From positions 1-6,594 of the forward strand of contig JADGIB010000209.1 in assembly GCA_019683665.1 (NCBI GenBank): a stretch of DNA of 6,594 nt, written 5' to 3'. Below the pieces are notes generated by a model. That model worked only from the letters and a program-made list of their open reading frames with translations, was not told where the DNA came from and did no database searches. The translations under genes were made by a program, and so were the position numbers. Below, one piece after another: positions 5,214-6,594 of this stretch; within the stretch, counting starts at the first letter, position 1, and every line of letters begins with the position of its first letter. This DNA is from Solirubrobacteraceae bacterium. GTDB lineage: Bacteria > Actinomycetota > Thermoleophilia > Solirubrobacterales > Solirubrobacteraceae.

Positions 5214-6594
5214 TCAACCGCTGGCAGCGTCGCTCGTGTAGCGGTCGTACAGGCTCCGCATCACCAGGTGGGTCATCTGTGAGTGGACGTCGTCATCGTC
5301 AAGGAGCTTCTGCAGGATGAGGTCGTTGACGTCCTTGACCTGGAGCGTGGCGTTGATGACGATGTCTTCCTTGCCACGTTCGAAATCCTCGAAGATGTTG
5401 CCGAGCGCCTGAGCGCGAAGACCCTCCGCTTCGCCGATCTCCGCGGCCTTGTCGATGAGGTCTTGGACAGGACGGATGGCATCGGCGTCCGTCAGCCCTG
5501 CGCCAAACCTCTCGTTGAACATCTCGACGAGCTCTCCGAGCAGACCCATCGGGACGTCGCCGCCCGAACCGCGACCGGTCCCATCGCCTCGGATCGAGGT
5601 CAGCGGGTCCGCATCGCCTGCGCCGAGGCCGAGGTCCAAGGTCTCCCCCTCGACGAGCCGGTAGTGCGTCAGCTCGATGCTGTCGGCGACTGAGACGCCA
5701 CCTTCGGCATGCGTCTGCAGTCGAAGGGCGAGGAACCGCGCGAACTGGAACAGCTTCTCGTGCTCGACCGCGAGGTATGGCGCGATCTGCGCGAGGAACT
5801 TGTAGAAGCGCACGAAGCGGTCGAGGTCCGCCCGAAGCTGCAGCCGGTCGTCGTCATCGAGCTCGAGCGCAGCGGCGTAGCTGTTCTTGGTCTTGTCGCT
5901 CAGGATGTGGTGCGATGCGTTCGGTGAGTAGACCTCGGCGAACGCGTCGACCTCCTCCGGGTCGATCACGTCGTGGTCGAGGACGGTCTGAGCGGCGTCG
6001 CTGAGCAGGTTGGGATCAGACGGCAGCGCCTCGGTGCGTCCGTAGTACTGCTCGAACGCCGCGAGAACGTCCTCTGGGTCGTTGACGAAGTCCAGGACGA
6101 ACGTGTCGGTCTTCCCGGGATGAACCCGGTTGAGCCGCGACAGGGTCTGGACCGCGTTGATGCCGCTCAGCGCCTTGTCGACGTACATCGCGACCAGCTT
6201 CGGCTGGTCGAACCCGGTCTGGTACTTCTCGGCGACCACGAGGATCCCGTACGCCGGCTTGTCGAACTCGGCGGGCAGGCGGCTTTCAGGCAGTGGCTTG
6301 CCGTCCACCATGTTCATCTGCGGCTCGCGATAGGTCTCGCCAAAGTCCGCCGCGTCGGCGTTCTTGATCTCGACCTCTCCCGAGAACGCGACCAAGATGC
6401 GGACGTCCTCGACGCCTTCGGCCTCGACGATGCGATCGAGCGCCTGCTTCCAGCGCACGGCCTCCTCACGGCTGGCACAGACGACCATCGCCTTGGCCTC
6501 GCCCCCGAGGTGAGGCCGGACGACGCGCTTGTAGTGCTCGATGACGACCTTGGCCTTCTGGTCCTTGGCGTAGGGGTGGAACCGAGCGAACGCC
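5214..6594 (-). CDS. hsdR: Type I restriction enzyme subunit R, C-terminal part (5' end beyond window)
   Basis: The frame is open from the right edge to a TGA at 5216-5214, showing the last 459 residues of a protein normally near 1,000. The visible part starts in the second RecA-like helicase domain: AKAMVVCASREEAVRW (about 33-48 of the visible part) is a type I R-subunit signature, EKYQTGFDQP (about 122-131) is motif V and VQTLSRLNRVHPGK (148-161) is motif VI. A helical C-terminal region follows (RFVRFYKFLAQIAPYL), ending in a family-like LVMRSLYDRYT. The nuclease and ATP-binding motifs I-III would lie outside the window. The protein translocates DNA and cuts unmodified foreign DNA in complex with HsdM and HsdS; neither is seen here. 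The C-terminus appears complete, with no frameshift. Base use is less GC-rich than in the neighbours (5341-5400 counts 52% GC), a sign of transfer. Confidence 0.92.
   Translation of the reverse strand, partial: AFARFHPYAKDQKAKVVIEHYKRVVRPHLGGEAKAMVVCASREEAVRWKQALDRIVEAEGVEDVRILVAFSGEVEIKNADAADFGETYREPQMNMVDGKPLPESRLPAEFDKPAYGILVVAEKYQTGFDQPKLVAMYVDKALSGINAVQTLSRLNRVHPGKTDTFVLDFVNDPEDVLAAFEQYYGRTEALPSDPNLLSDAAQTVLDHDVIDPEEVDAFAEVYSPNASHHILSDKTKNSYAAALELDDDDRLQLRADLDRFVRFYKFLAQIAPYLAVEHEKLFQFARFLALRLQTHAEGGVSVADSIELTHYRLVEGETLDLGLGAGDADPLTSIRGDGTGRGSGGDVPMGLLGELVEMFNERFGAGLTDADAIRPVQDLIDKAAEIGEAEGLRAQALGNIFEDFERGKEDIVINATLQVKDVNDLILQKLLDDDDVHSQMTHLVMRSLYDRYTSDAASG

Noticed and set aside
5209..5221. 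GCGGTTCAACCGC, resembling a tRNA T-loop and a possible attachment site
   Set aside because: No acceptor, D or anticodon arm can be folded around it, and it straddles the hsdR stop codon. It is just a short palindrome.
1..6594. CRISPR array, transposase, insertion-sequence ends, rRNA or tRNA genes
   Set aside because: None seen on either strand; no regular spaced repeats and no recombinase-like protein.

Overview
The window comes from a very GC-rich genome. Single 60-base lines inside the core genes reach about 78% GC by hand count (for example 1321-1380). GTG starts, genes packed with little or no spacing, and an apparently leaderless promoter all fit an actinobacterium. A soil lineage such as Solirubrobacterales/Thermoleophilia is possible, but that is only an impression from protein style.

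Positions 1-4353 (minus strand) hold what looks like one amine-nitrogen locus. Read in the direction of transcription, it encodes an Amt-family ammonium transporter (4353-3004), an 80-residue single-span membrane protein (2970-2728), a DmmA-like protein with four cysteines (2592-2056), a flavin plus [2Fe-2S] reductase of the PDR/VanB type (2065-1118), and a heme-dependent oxidative N-demethylase of the DUF3445 family (1105-95). The last three are the components expected of a dimethylamine monooxygenase: the reductase passes NAD(P)H electrons to the heme enzyme, which demethylates a secondary amine and releases formaldehyde and a primary amine. A strong GC-rich hairpin (34-82) closes the operon. 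The dmm genes are tightly coupled: there is a 10-nt overlap, then a 12-nt gap carrying the Shine-Dalgarno sequence.

Two intergenic gaps control this locus. One lies upstream of amt (4354-4573) and the other between the small membrane gene and dmmA (2593-2727). Each holds one copy of an AT-rich 17-base sequence, TTGTRCAKATTTGTYCA (14 of 17 positions identical). I take it to be a shared operator that ties the transporter to the monooxygenase; it is the most interesting signal in the window.

Positions 4574-4993 (plus strand) encode an OsmC/Ohr-family peroxide reductase, divergent from amt. Its -10 element ends six bases before the ATG, so the mRNA is probably leaderless, and the promoter overlaps two small inverted repeats.

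Positions 4994-5213 form a gap with no confident gene, between convergent genes. From 5214 to the right edge (minus strand) is the C-terminal 459 residues of a type I restriction enzyme HsdR. Its base composition is clearly lower in GC (one line counts 52%), which suggests an acquired defence segment joined to the host chromosome just downstream of osmC.
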